NCBI GenBank assembly: GCA_900543505.1
Contig: UQSB01000014.1
Span: 1-44,233, forward strand
Direction: 5' to 3'
DNA length: 44,233 nt
Source: an uncultured Collinsella sp.
GTDB lineage: Bacteria > Actinomycetota > Coriobacteriia > Coriobacteriales > Coriobacteriaceae
This document shows, piece by piece, positions 36,561 to 44,233 of this stretch (positions are counted from its first letter, which is position 1; every line of letters begins with the position of its first letter). The notes below the pieces were generated by a model. The model was not told the origin of the DNA. It saw only the letters and a list, made by a program, of their open reading frames with translations, and did not search any database. Position numbers and translations under genes: made by a program.

Positions 36561-37814
36561 ATGGCGCAGGAACACGATCTGTTTGATGACATTATCGAGA
36601 TCAGCAAGGGTTTCGACTTTCTTAAAAACCCGCTTGGCGGTGTGACCGATGCGCTCGATCCGTCGGCGCCGCAGTGGAATCCTGCCGACTACAAGGAGCG
36701 TCCGCGCGGCAACACCATTCCGTGCTTGACCTGCAAAAACGAAAAGAGTGGCTGCACCGCGTGCATGGACGTGTGTCCGGTCAGCGCCATCGAGGTCGAG
36801 GAAGATGCCATCGAGATCCTCGATTCCTGTCGCAAGTGTGGCCTGTGCGCCGCTGCCTGTCCGACTGAGGCGATCATCTCGCCGCGCCTGGCGCCCAAAA
36901 ACCTGTATGACGACATTGTCTCGGCGGCTACAAGTCACGAGACCGCCTACGTTACCTGCACGCGCGCCCTTAAGCGCATGCCGCGCGAGAACGAGGTCGT
37001 CGTTGCCTGCGTGGGCGATATTACAGCCGAGACCTGGTTCTCGGTGCTGGCCGACTATCCCAACGTGAGTGTGTATCTGCCGCTGGGCGTGTGCGATAAA
37101 TGCCGCAACACCGGTGGCGAGGACATGCTGGGCGAGGCGATTGCGAAGGCCGAGGAATGGGCTGGTACGGGTATGGGCCTGGAGGTCGACCCCAAGAGCC
37201 TCAAATGCCATAAGCGCCGCGAGTACGAGCGCAAGGAATACATGGAAAAGATCGCCCGTACCACGGGCCTGACCGTGACCAAACTCAATCCGGCGACGGC
37301 GGCGCTGGCTTCGGTGACGCAGAAGCTCAAAGCCCATCGCCATCAGATCACCCAGCTGGAGCGCACACTCAACACCATGTGCGGTACCACGACAACCAAG
37401 CGTCGCCGTTCGCTCACGCACGGGCGCCAGCTGGTGCTCTCGACGCTGCAGAACCATCCCGAGCTTGCCCAGAACATGCAGGTGAGCACGCCGGAGTGCG
37501 ATTTTGACAAGTGTACGTCGTGCGGCGAGTGCGTTAACGCGTGCCCCACATCTGCCTGTGACCTGGTGGGAAGCGGTCGCTTTGCACTGGAGTCCACGTA
37601 TTGTTTGGGCTGCGGCGCCTGTGTCAAGGTGTGCCCCGAACATGCGCTCAAGCTTGTTGAGCACGATGCGTCCAATCTGGTCGTCGTCGATCCCGAAGCC
37701 GAGGAAAAGGCCGCCCAGAAGGCGAAGGCTCACGAGGAGGCCGAGAAGGTCAAGGCCGAGGCAAAGGCCAAGCTCGATAAGATGCTCGATCAGGTGGAAA
37801 AGCTCGCAGACTAG
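36561..37814 (+). CDS. Four-cluster ferredoxin-like 4Fe-4S protein with coiled-coil tail
   Basis: A 417-residue soluble protein with two pairs of 4Fe-4S motifs. The first pair is near the N-terminus: a cysteine-rich Cys55/58/65/68/72 group ending in CP, and Cys90/93/96/100. The second pair is near the C-terminus: Cys318/321/324/328 and Cys348/351/354/358. Between them lies a region with more cysteines (YVTCTRAL, VVACVGD, VCDKCRNTGG) resembling heterodisulfide-reductase or HdrA/MvhD-like folds. The last 50 residues are a charged coiled coil (EEKAAQKAKAHEEAEKVKAEAK). ATG 36561 follows AGGGAGGGG. It likely carries electrons between dehydrogenase partners; the partner is unknown and I do not assign a named complex. 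Confidence 0.88.
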   Translation: MAQEHDLFDDIIEISKGFDFLKNPLGGVTDALDPSAPQWNPADYKERPRGNTIPCLTCKNEKSGCTACMDVCPVSAIEVEEDAIEILDSCRKCGLCAAACPTEAIISPRLAPKNLYDDIVSAATSHETAYVTCTRALKRMPRENEVVVACVGDITAETWFSVLADYPNVSVYLPLGVCDKCRNTGGEDMLGEAIAKAEEWAGTGMGLEVDPKSLKCHKRREYERKEYMEKIARTTGLTVTKLNPATAALASVTQKLKAHRHQITQLERTLNTMCGTTTTKRRRSLTHGRQLVLSTLQNHPELAQNMQVSTPECDFDKCTSCGECVNACPTSACDLVGSGRFALESTYCLGCGACVKVCPEHALKLVEHDASNLVVVDPEAEEKAAQKAKAHEEAEKVKAEAKAKLDKMLDQVEKLAD

Positions 37815-37928
37815 TCAGCGACTCCTATCTCTGCTTCATTCGTGCCGCCGCGGTGTCCGGATTCGCCCGGATGCTGCGACGGCGCTATACTTATGCAGTT
37901 TGAAGTACCTGTATCAAAAGGAGCTGTC

Positions 37929-39005
<1,077 letters not shown>

Positions 39006-39016
39006 GGACGACGCAT

Positions 39017-39400
39017 ATGTTTAAATACGGCAAAAAAGCTGGCTACATGGGTATTGCGTTGCTCGTGCTTGCGGTGATTCCGCTGGTGGTTGCAGCGTGT
39101 GTTATCCCCAACATTGGCCCCGAGGTGGCAACGAAGTTTAACGCCGCCGGCGAGGTGACGCGCTGGGGCAAGAGCTACGAGCTGCTGGCACTGCCGGTGC
39201 TCAACCTGCTGCTGAGCGTGGCGACGTACTTTACGGCAGGACGTCAGGCTAAAAACAATGATGACTCCGCCGCCATGGCGCGCATCGTGTGCGAGCGCTA
39301 CCTGCGCAACGGTTGCATCACGGGTGTGTTCCTCAACGTGATCAACGTTTACTTTATGTACTCGGCTATTACCGGAACGGGCTTTGGCTTTGGTTTCTAG
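39017..39400 (+). CDS. DUF1648-like small membrane protein
   Basis: A 127-residue protein with three hydrophobic segments: about residues 10-32 (MGIALLVLAVIPLVVAACVI), 55-72 (LLALPVLNLLLSVATYF) and 98-118 (GCITGVFLNVINVYFMYSAI). The stretch PEVATKFNAAGEVTRWGKS matches the DUF1648 motif, in which a conserved N-x2-G-x-v-x-r-W-G follows the first helix, as in SdpI-like immunity and signalling proteins. ATG 39017 is preceded by AAGGACGA, 11 bases after ychF, so co-transcription is likely. Function is unknown; a SdpI-type immunity role is a family hint only. Confidence 0.82.
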   Translation: MFKYGKKAGYMGIALLVLAVIPLVVAACVIPNIGPEVATKFNAAGEVTRWGKSYELLALPVLNLLLSVATYFTAGRQAKNNDDSAAMARIVCERYLRNGCITGVFLNVINVYFMYSAITGTGFGFGF

Positions 39401-39409
39401 CTTGTCCTT

Positions 39410-39799
39410 TTAGTCAACGAGCCTGCACGCATATTCAATGGCTGCTGCGAGGCCGCCGCTCGATCGTGGTTTAAAGACCATGTCGGCGGCGGCCTCGTTT
39501 TCGTATCCGGCGCCGCGAAGGGTGAGCGCGGTACCGGCTTCCAGGAGAAGGGGCAGACCGCGTTGGCTGGTTGCGATTACGGCAGCCTGATTGAGCGAGC
39601 AGCTGTGCGCTTGGCATTGGATGGCAAGTTCGCCTTGCGCCGGGCAAGGGACCAGAACGGCGGCTACGCGACTTGATAGCAATGCAAATGCTGTGCGCTC
39701 ATCGGGCGAAAGACATTCTGCTTCAACGACGACGAGCTTGGGCGGTGCGCTGTTTGTGCGAAGCGTGGCTCGGTACGTGCGGACCGAAGAACCCGACAT
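39410..39799 (-). CDS. Hypothetical protein divergent from the XRE regulator, 129 residues
   Basis: No family recognised. Start ATG 39799 is chosen for its CAGGAG ribosome site; the frame extends eight codons further without one. The protein is soluble with alternating strands and helices: KLVVVEAECLSPDERTAFALLSSRVAAVLVPCP, then a cysteine pair in IQCQAHSCSL, then LPLLLEAGTALTLRGAGYENEAAADM and a C-terminal helix. The strand-helix rhythm loosely recalls a receiver-like or Rossmann fold. It is convergent with the DUF1648 gene and divergent from the XRE gene across a perfect palindrome, so the two are probably controlled together. Confidence 0.7.
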   Translation of the reverse strand: MSGSSVRTYRATLRTNSAPPKLVVVEAECLSPDERTAFALLSSRVAAVLVPCPAQGELAIQCQAHSCSLNQAAVIATSQRGLPLLLEAGTALTLRGAGYENEAAADMVFKPRSSGGLAAAIEYACRLVD

Positions 39800-39822
39800 A
39801 GAAAACTCCTGTGTATTCGGCA

Positions 39823-39846
39823 AAACGTAAACTATAGTTTACGTTT
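39823..39846. promoter_or_regulatory. Perfect 24-bp palindromic operator between divergent genes
   Basis: The half-site AAACGTAAACTA is followed exactly by its reverse complement. It lies 23 bases before the hypothetical gene (minus) and 29 before the XRE gene (plus). It contains CTATAG, which may form part of overlapping -10 elements. It is probably the binding site of the small XRE protein. Confidence 0.72.
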
Positions 39847-39875
39847 ATGTTCGGCTCCATTTCAAACTCGTCTGC

Positions 39876-40094
39876 ATGGACGAACGTGCTAAACAGATTC
39901 TTGGCAGGCGGGTCGAAGAGACACGCAGGGACCTTGGTATCTCCAAGGTTGATTTTTGTGTGGCGACAGGAATCAGCCGACCCTACCTCGACCGAATCGA
40001 AGATGGGACGGCAAATATCACGCTCAAGGTTCTATTTAAGATCGCGCCCGCCCTTGGCATGACGGTGTCAGAGCTTCTCGAGGGGATCGAATAG
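39876..40094 (+). CDS. Small XRE-family (Cro/CI-type HTH) regulator
   Basis: A 72-residue protein that is nearly all helix-turn-helix: LGRRVEETRRDLGISKVDFCVATGISRPYLDRIEDGTANITLKVLFKIAPALGMTVSELLEGI. Helices 2-3 (KVDFCVATGISRPYLDRIE) form the DNA-reading unit. There is no visible ribosome site before ATG 39876, so the transcript could be leaderless or start further upstream. It likely binds the 24-bp palindrome and regulates itself and the divergent gene. Length resembles controller or antitoxin-like proteins, but the neighbour has no toxin signature. Confidence 0.88.
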   Translation: MDERAKQILGRRVEETRRDLGISKVDFCVATGISRPYLDRIEDGTANITLKVLFKIAPALGMTVSELLEGIE

Positions 40095-40116
40095 GGGATA
40101 CCCGTCGATAACTGAA

Positions 40117-41130
40117 TTACGCCATCGGGATGCGGTCGTGGTTGACTTGGCTGTAGAACAGGCGCTGAATCTCGGCCGCATCACGTGACTGGCCGAGTGC
40201 CCACATGGTTTTGGCCACGAGCGTCTCGGTGGTCATGTCATCGCCGCGCAGAATGCCCGGATGATCGGCGTAAGCACGGCCGACCTCATAAACGCCCAGA
40301 TCGAGGCCCTCTTCGGGGACCTGCGTGGTCATAACGACGGTACGACCCGAATCGACCCAGCGGAAAATCGCCTCCTGGAATGACTCGCCGGACTCGCCAA
40401 ACTCGGGAATGCCGCCAATGCCGAAGGTCTCCAGGATTACGGCATCGTAGCTATCGGCAAGGGCGTCGAGGATGCCCGGGTTTACGCCGGGCGTGAGCTT
40501 GAGTACAAATACGCGCGGGTCGATGCTGTCGTAGAAACGCACCGGGTTTTCGCCCTGATGCGTGCCGTGAAGCCCGTTGCGCACGATGCGGTCGTTGCGG
40601 ATGTAGGCGATGGGCGGATAGTTGACGCTAATAAACGCGTTAAAGCTCATGGTACGCTGCTTGCGGGCGCGCGTGCCGGCAATGGCGACGCCGCCAAACA
40701 CAATCGAGACATCGTGCGAGTGCTCGTCGAGCGCATAGAGCAGGCTCTGGTACAGGTTGAGCTTGGCGTCGGTAAAGGGATTGCCCATGGGCTTTTGCGA
40801 GCCGGTGAGCACGATGGGCTTGGGGCTGTCCTGAATCAGGTAGGAAAGCGCTGCCGCGGTGTAGCTCATGGTGTCGGTGCCGTGCAGAATCACGAAGCCG
40901 TCGTGGTCGGCATAACCCTCGACGATGACGTCGCGGATACGCATCCAGTCACTGGGGCGCATATTGGTGCTGTCGATGTTCATGGGCTGCACGACGTCGA
41001 GCTCGCAGAGGCCCGAGATCTCGGGGACGCTCTGAGCGAGTTCCTCACCGGTCAGGGCGGGGGAGAGGCCGTTGCCGTCCTCGGTCGATGCGATGGTGCC
41101 GCCCGTGGCGATGAGAAGGATGCGCTTCAT
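40117..41130 (-). CDS. ansA: L-asparaginase, type I (AnsA-like)
   Basis: A 337-residue cytoplasmic enzyme hydrolysing asparagine to aspartate and ammonia. The two catalytic threonine motifs are LIATGGTIAS (Thr12) and ILHGTDTMSYTA (Thr85-Asp86). PKPIVLTGSQKP and the C-terminal ILETFGIGGIP are typical. There is no signal peptide, which separates it from periplasmic type II. ATG 41130 has AGGAAT upstream; the frame runs on to 41202 without a ribosome site. It is monocistronic and divergent from guaA. Confidence 0.95.
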   Translation of the reverse strand: MKRILLIATGGTIASTEDGNGLSPALTGEELAQSVPEISGLCELDVVQPMNIDSTNMRPSDWMRIRDVIVEGYADHDGFVILHGTDTMSYTAAALSYLIQDSPKPIVLTGSQKPMGNPFTDAKLNLYQSLLYALDEHSHDVSIVFGGVAIAGTRARKQRTMSFNAFISVNYPPIAYIRNDRIVRNGLHGTHQGENPVRFYDSIDPRVFVLKLTPGVNPGILDALADSYDAVILETFGIGGIPEFGESGESFQEAIFRWVDSGRTVVMTTQVPEEGLDLGVYEVGRAYADHPGILRGDDMTTETLVAKTMWALGQSRDAAEIQRLFYSQVNHDRIPMA

Positions 41131-41179
41131 GCTGGTATTCCTATCGTATTTGCCGCCGCAGAGGCGGAGTCGTTCGGCA

Positions 41180-41209
41180 GTATTGTGGCACAGGGCGTCC
41201 AATGTTCAA
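41180..41209 (-). promoter_or_regulatory. Possible promoter of the asparaginase gene
   Basis: On the minus strand TTGAAC (41209-41204) and CAATAC (41185-41180) are 18 bases apart. The -10 match is weak. Confidence 0.35.
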
Positions 41210-41398
41210 ACGTATTACATCATCTGCAACGTTCGGTAACACTTCAATTGCCGTCAAATAGGGGCCCAGGTCGTGCGTTTGCCGTGCGCTGATGGCTGCG
41301 AGGGACGAGAAACCCCATATAACGTGTACACTATGAAAGTTATTTTTGTTCATTCACGCGGGTGGGCACCGGCTCCCCGCCAACAAGAGGGGGAAACC

Positions 41399-42997
41399 AT
41401 GGATCAAAAGGCTTCCGCAAAGGTCCTCGTACTCGACTTTGGTGCGCAGTACGGTCAGCTCATTGCCCGTCGCGTCCGCGACCTCAACGTGTATTCCGAG
41501 ATTGTCCCCTGCGACATCTCGGCCGACGAGATTCGCGAGATGAACGCCTCTGCGCTCATCCTTTCCGGCGGCCCGGCCTCCGTGTATGCCGAGGACGCTC
41601 CGTCCATCGATCCCGCCATCTTTGACCTTGGCCTTCCCGTCCTGGGCTTTTGCTACGGCCATCAGATCACGGCCGTGACGCTCGGCGGCAAGGTCGGCCA
41701 CTCCGAGGTGGGCGAGTACGGCCGCGCCACCATCACGCGCACGGCCGGCGCCAAGCTCTTTAACTCCACGCCCATGGAGCAGACCGTGTGGATGAGCCAC
41801 CGCGACGCCGTGTCCGAGGTGCCCGAGGGCTTTACCATTACCGCCAGCACCGACGTGTGCCCGGTTGCCGCCATGGAGTGCGTCGAGCGCAAAATCTTCA
41901 CCACGCAGTTCCACCCCGAGGTCAAGCACTCCGAGTACGGTCAGCAGCTGCTGAGCAACTTCCTGTTTGAGATCTGCGGCCTGGAGCCCAACTGGAGCAT
42001 GGACAACCTGGTCGAGACCATGACGGCAGACTTCCGCGAGAAGGTCGGCGACGACCGCGTGATCCTGGCCCTGTCCGGTGGCGTCGACTCCTCCGTCGTG
42101 GCTGCGCTGGGCGCTCGCGCCGTGGGCAAGCAGATGACCTGCGTGTTCATCAACCACGGTCTGCTGCGCAAGGGCGAGCCCGAGCAGGTGGAGGAGGTCT
42201 TCACCAAACAGTTTGACGTCGACTTTATCCACGTCCACGCCGAGGACCGTTATGCCGAGCTTCTGGCCGGCGTGACCGAGCCCGAGGAGAAGCGCCGCAT
42301 CATCGGCACGCAGTTCTGGAAAGAGTTCTTCGCCGTGGCGCAGCAGCTCGAGTGCGACGGCAAGCCGGTCAAGTACCTGGCTCAGGGCACCATCTACCCC
42401 GACATCATCGAGTCCGGCGCTCGCAAGACAGGCGGCAAGACGGCCACCATCAAGAGCCATCACAACCTGATCCCGTTCCCCGAGGGTGTACACTTCGACC
42501 TCATTGAGCCGCTTGATCACTTCTTTAAGGACGAGGTCCGCGCGCTTGGTCTGGCGCTGGGCCTGCCGGGTCACATCGTGTTCCGCCAGCCTTTCCCGGG
42601 CCCGGGTCTGGCCATCCGCATCATCGGTGCGGTCGACAAGGAGAAGCTCGAGATCCTCAAGAATGCCGACGCTATCGTGCGCGAGGAGCTCGACGCCTAC
42701 AACCAGCGCCTGTTTGAGCAGACCGGCGAGCGCAACTCCGAGCACAGCTGCTGGCAGTACTTTGCGGTCCTGCCCGACATCAAGTCCGTCGGCGTTATGG
42801 GTGACGAGCGCACTTACCAGCGCCCGATCATCCTGCGTGCCGTCGAGTCCAGCGATGCCATGACCGCCGACTGGGCCAAGCTGCCCTACGACGTCCTGGC
42901 TCGCATCTCCGGCCGCATCGTGGCCGAGGTTCCCGGTGCCAACCGCGTGTGCTACGACATCACGTCCAAGCCGCCGGCGACCATCGAGTGGGAATAG
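41399..42997 (+). CDS. guaA: GMP synthase (glutamine-hydrolysing)
   Basis: A 532-residue enzyme converting XMP, glutamine and ATP to GMP. The N-terminal glutamine amidotransferase has nucleophile Cys85 (GFCYGHQI) and the catalytic His-Glu in FHPEVKHSE. The ATP-pyrophosphatase loop is LSGGVDSSV (225-233). The C-terminal dimerisation domain ends RVCYDITSKPPATIEWE, as in nearly all GuaA. I start at ATG 41399, preceded by AGAGGGGGA; the 42 extra in-frame residues upstream do not look like GuaA. No purine riboswitch core was recognised in the leader. A hairpin follows the gene. Confidence 0.97.
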   Translation: MDQKASAKVLVLDFGAQYGQLIARRVRDLNVYSEIVPCDISADEIREMNASALILSGGPASVYAEDAPSIDPAIFDLGLPVLGFCYGHQITAVTLGGKVGHSEVGEYGRATITRTAGAKLFNSTPMEQTVWMSHRDAVSEVPEGFTITASTDVCPVAAMECVERKIFTTQFHPEVKHSEYGQQLLSNFLFEICGLEPNWSMDNLVETMTADFREKVGDDRVILALSGGVDSSVVAALGARAVGKQMTCVFINHGLLRKGEPEQVEEVFTKQFDVDFIHVHAEDRYAELLAGVTEPEEKRRIIGTQFWKEFFAVAQQLECDGKPVKYLAQGTIYPDIIESGARKTGGKTATIKSHHNLIPFPEGVHFDLIEPLDHFFKDEVRALGLALGLPGHIVFRQPFPGPGLAIRIIGAVDKEKLEILKNADAIVREELDAYNQRLFEQTGERNSEHSCWQYFAVLPDIKSVGVMGDERTYQRPIILRAVESSDAMTADWAKLPYDVLARISGRIVAEVPGANRVCYDITSKPPATIEWE

Positions 42998-43031
42998 AAC
43001 AGACGTTCGATAAAATAATATAGTATTAGAT

Positions 43032-43065
43032 AGCGGGCACGGTTTCAATCGAATCCGTGTCCGCT
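43032..43065 (+). terminator. Hairpin after guaA
   Basis: AGCGGGCACGG pairs with CCGTGTCCGCT (one G-U) across a 12-base loop, about 35 bases after the guaA stop. No strong T-run follows, so termination is likely but not certain. Confidence 0.55.
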
Positions 43066-43151
43066 GCTGTATGTGTGTCCTTGCACGCCCAATATGTGCC
43101 GTAAAAGCCGTCTTCTTCAACGTCAAAGTGAATGGGCTTCATTTTTGCCTT

Positions 43152-43982
43152 TTAAAATCCAATTTTCACGATTTGCATTTTCATCCCGTTGTCACCGACC
43201 CTTGCGAGAAACCGGAAAAAGCTGCTGACAGAAGGGTCTCTCAAATCGTTGTAACCCAGCATATAGCCGCGACTTGTGACCTGCAGACGGCTGTTCCACG
43301 TGCCGATTTCCTTGGCGGCATCCGAAACCGCAAAATATGCCCCCACATCCTTGATTTTTGCAGTCTTAAGCCATGTTTTTGCGATCATCTTTACTGCCGT
43401 CCGATTGGCAGCATCAAAGACCAGCACACCGCCGGGGAAAGCGTCCGCCATCCCCCGCACCAGCTCCCGGACCTGCTGGGTCAGAAAGTAATAGAACACT
43501 CCGGAGGCAAAGAACACCGCCCCGCCGGAGGCATCGATTTTGCCAAACCATGCGGCGTCTTTCAGGTCGCAGGGGATATTTTGTTCTCGATCCCCGGCGG
43601 GCAGCAGCTGCTGCCGCAAGGCAATCACATCCGGGAAGTCCAGATTGTAGATCTTGCATCTACCGTTGTCGCAGGTTCTGCCGGTGTTGTCCAGCCCGCA
43701 GCCCAGATTGACCACCGCCGCATTGGGGTGGTCTTTCAGGTAATCCTGCACCTCGAAAGCAAGATCACCCTGTCGCATGGCCACCTCCAGCGCACCAAAG
43801 CGCTGCATCAGGCTGCGGGAGTTTTTCTCTGCCTCTGAAAAGTCGTAGTCGATCTGGCCGAGCAGACGAACCGCTGTTTCATCCTTGTAAAGGTTCGGGT
43901 ACAACTCCGTACACAGCTTCCGGGAATACAGCGGGAGGATCAGCGTCTCCTGCACGGTGTTTTTCTCAATTTTACATTTCAT
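43152..43982 (-). CDS. SAM-dependent methyltransferase, LCMT/PPM-like
   Basis: A 276-residue protein whose SAM-binding loop is VVNLGCGLDNTGRT (about 90-103), followed by the acidic YNLDFPDV. This is the layout of the leucine carboxyl methyltransferase-like (PPM1/Tcmp) group. The segment GVFYYFLTQQVRELVRGMADAFPGGVLVFDAAN matches its substrate-side region. ATG 43982 has GAGGAAG upstream. Codon use is less GCC/GAG-biased than in neighbours and the text resembles proteins of Firmicute gut bacteria, so transfer is possible. The adjacent truncated gene is a second methyltransferase on the same strand. The substrate is unknown. Confidence 0.88.
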   Translation of the reverse strand: MKCKIEKNTVQETLILPLYSRKLCTELYPNLYKDETAVRLLGQIDYDFSEAEKNSRSLMQRFGALEVAMRQGDLAFEVQDYLKDHPNAAVVNLGCGLDNTGRTCDNGRCKIYNLDFPDVIALRQQLLPAGDREQNIPCDLKDAAWFGKIDASGGAVFFASGVFYYFLTQQVRELVRGMADAFPGGVLVFDAANRTAVKMIAKTWLKTAKIKDVGAYFAVSDAAKEIGTWNSRLQVTSRGYMLGYNDLRDPSVSSFFRFLARVGDNGMKMQIVKIGF

Positions 43983-44095
43983 AGGTTCTTCCTCAGTGAA
44001 TAAAAACTGTCATAATTGCCGCCAGCACAGCCGCTATGACCGGCATGCCTAACTCATGTGCAGGATGGATGCAAAAATGCCCGTGCTTGATGCCC

Positions 44096-44233
44096 TTACT
44101 TCCGCGCCGTGACGCAGAGCCACTTTTTCTTTTTGCGTATCTGCACCTCGTGAAAACCCGCCTGCTCCAGATACGCCTTTAATTCAATGTCCTTGTAGAT
44201 GGTCATGCCGCCGATGATCTCCGTCCACCTCTC
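44096..44233 (-). CDS. Class I SAM methyltransferase, C-terminal fragment at window edge
   Basis: The minus-strand frame from the edge reads 45 residues and stops at 44096. The segment WTEIIGGMTIYKDIELKAYL, then EQAGFHEVQIRKKKKWLCVTARK, is the C-terminal end of a UbiE/type 11 methyltransferase. Most of the gene lies outside the window. It is upstream of the LCMT-like gene on the same strand, 113 bases away, and may form an operon with it. Confidence 0.8.
   Translation of the reverse strand, partial: ERWTEIIGGMTIYKDIELKAYLEQAGFHEVQIRKKKKWLCVTARK

Noticed and set aside
39410..40094. Toxin-antitoxin pair
   Set aside because: The 129-residue protein shows no RelE, HigB, HipA or other toxin motif and the genes are divergent; kept as a finding only.
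41200..41398. Purine riboswitch before guaA
   Set aside because: No three-way junction with the conserved loop sequences was found.
43983..44095. Short hydrophobic open frame between the two methyltransferase genes on the minus strand
   Set aside because: It reads about 35 codons out of the end of the upstream gene in another frame and has no ribosome site or clear start.

Overview
The window reads as a chromosomal segment of a high-GC member of the Coriobacteriia, most likely Collinsella or a close relative. This rests on the codon use and GC-rich coding (mostly GCC, AAG, GAG codons), the low-redundancy housekeeping set, a one-piece tmRNA with a tag ending ALAA, a type III glutamine synthetase, a single-chain MurT-GatD protein and a long BTAD-type regulator. 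The genus is inference; the class is a moderately confident guess. No rRNA, CRISPR array, prophage or intact transposase was found.

Region 1 (1-7.7 kb) looks like a metal or siderophore module. An AraC-type regulator (edge-truncated) is divergent from a pair of ABC exporter-fold half-transporters. These are followed by a small DUF6110-like protein and a heavy-metal P-type ATPase. A near-identical palindrome with the core GTTAGCCATGGCTAAC lies in front of both the ABC pair and the small-protein/ATPase pair, which suggests one repressor controls both units.

Region 2 (7.7-17.1 kb) holds a 144-residue protein of unknown function, ssrA, a patatin-like lipase, rplM-rpsI, glmM, a PTS EIIA-Glc-like protein, nagB and a 999-residue P-loop/winged-helix/BTAD regulator. 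GlmM and NagB sit at the making and breaking ends of amino-sugar metabolism.

Region 3 (17.1-24.5 kb), on the minus strand, carries yhbY, a SAM methyltransferase, a UPF0210 (PFL family) protein and a methionine operon: metF, then a free-standing MetH reactivation domain, then a MetH lacking that domain. A 134-bp nested inverted repeat lies between the UPF0210 gene and the methyltransferase.

Region 4 (24.5-32.3 kb) has glutamine synthetase III (+), a repeat-rich stretch of about 640 bp, tRNA-Glu (-), and a three-gene minus-strand operon of two alpha-helical unknowns plus the MurT-GatD fusion. MurT-GatD amidates lipid II and uses glutamine, the product of glutamine synthetase.

Region 5 (32.3-44.2 kb) has an iron-type alcohol dehydrogenase, two glycerol dehydrogenase paralogues, a polyferredoxin-like protein, ychF, a DUF1648-like membrane protein, a divergent XRE-regulator/unknown pair around a perfect 24-bp palindrome, asparaginase, guaA, and two SAM methyltransferases (one cut by the edge) whose composition looks more Firmicute-like.

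The most unusual non-coding content is a set of structured repeats. Both stable-RNA genes (ssrA and tRNA-Glu) are followed by a terminator, then an inverted copy of a T-arm-like sequence, then a GC-rich AAACGC...GCGTTT hairpin. Several MITE- or REP-like inverted repeats occupy other gaps.
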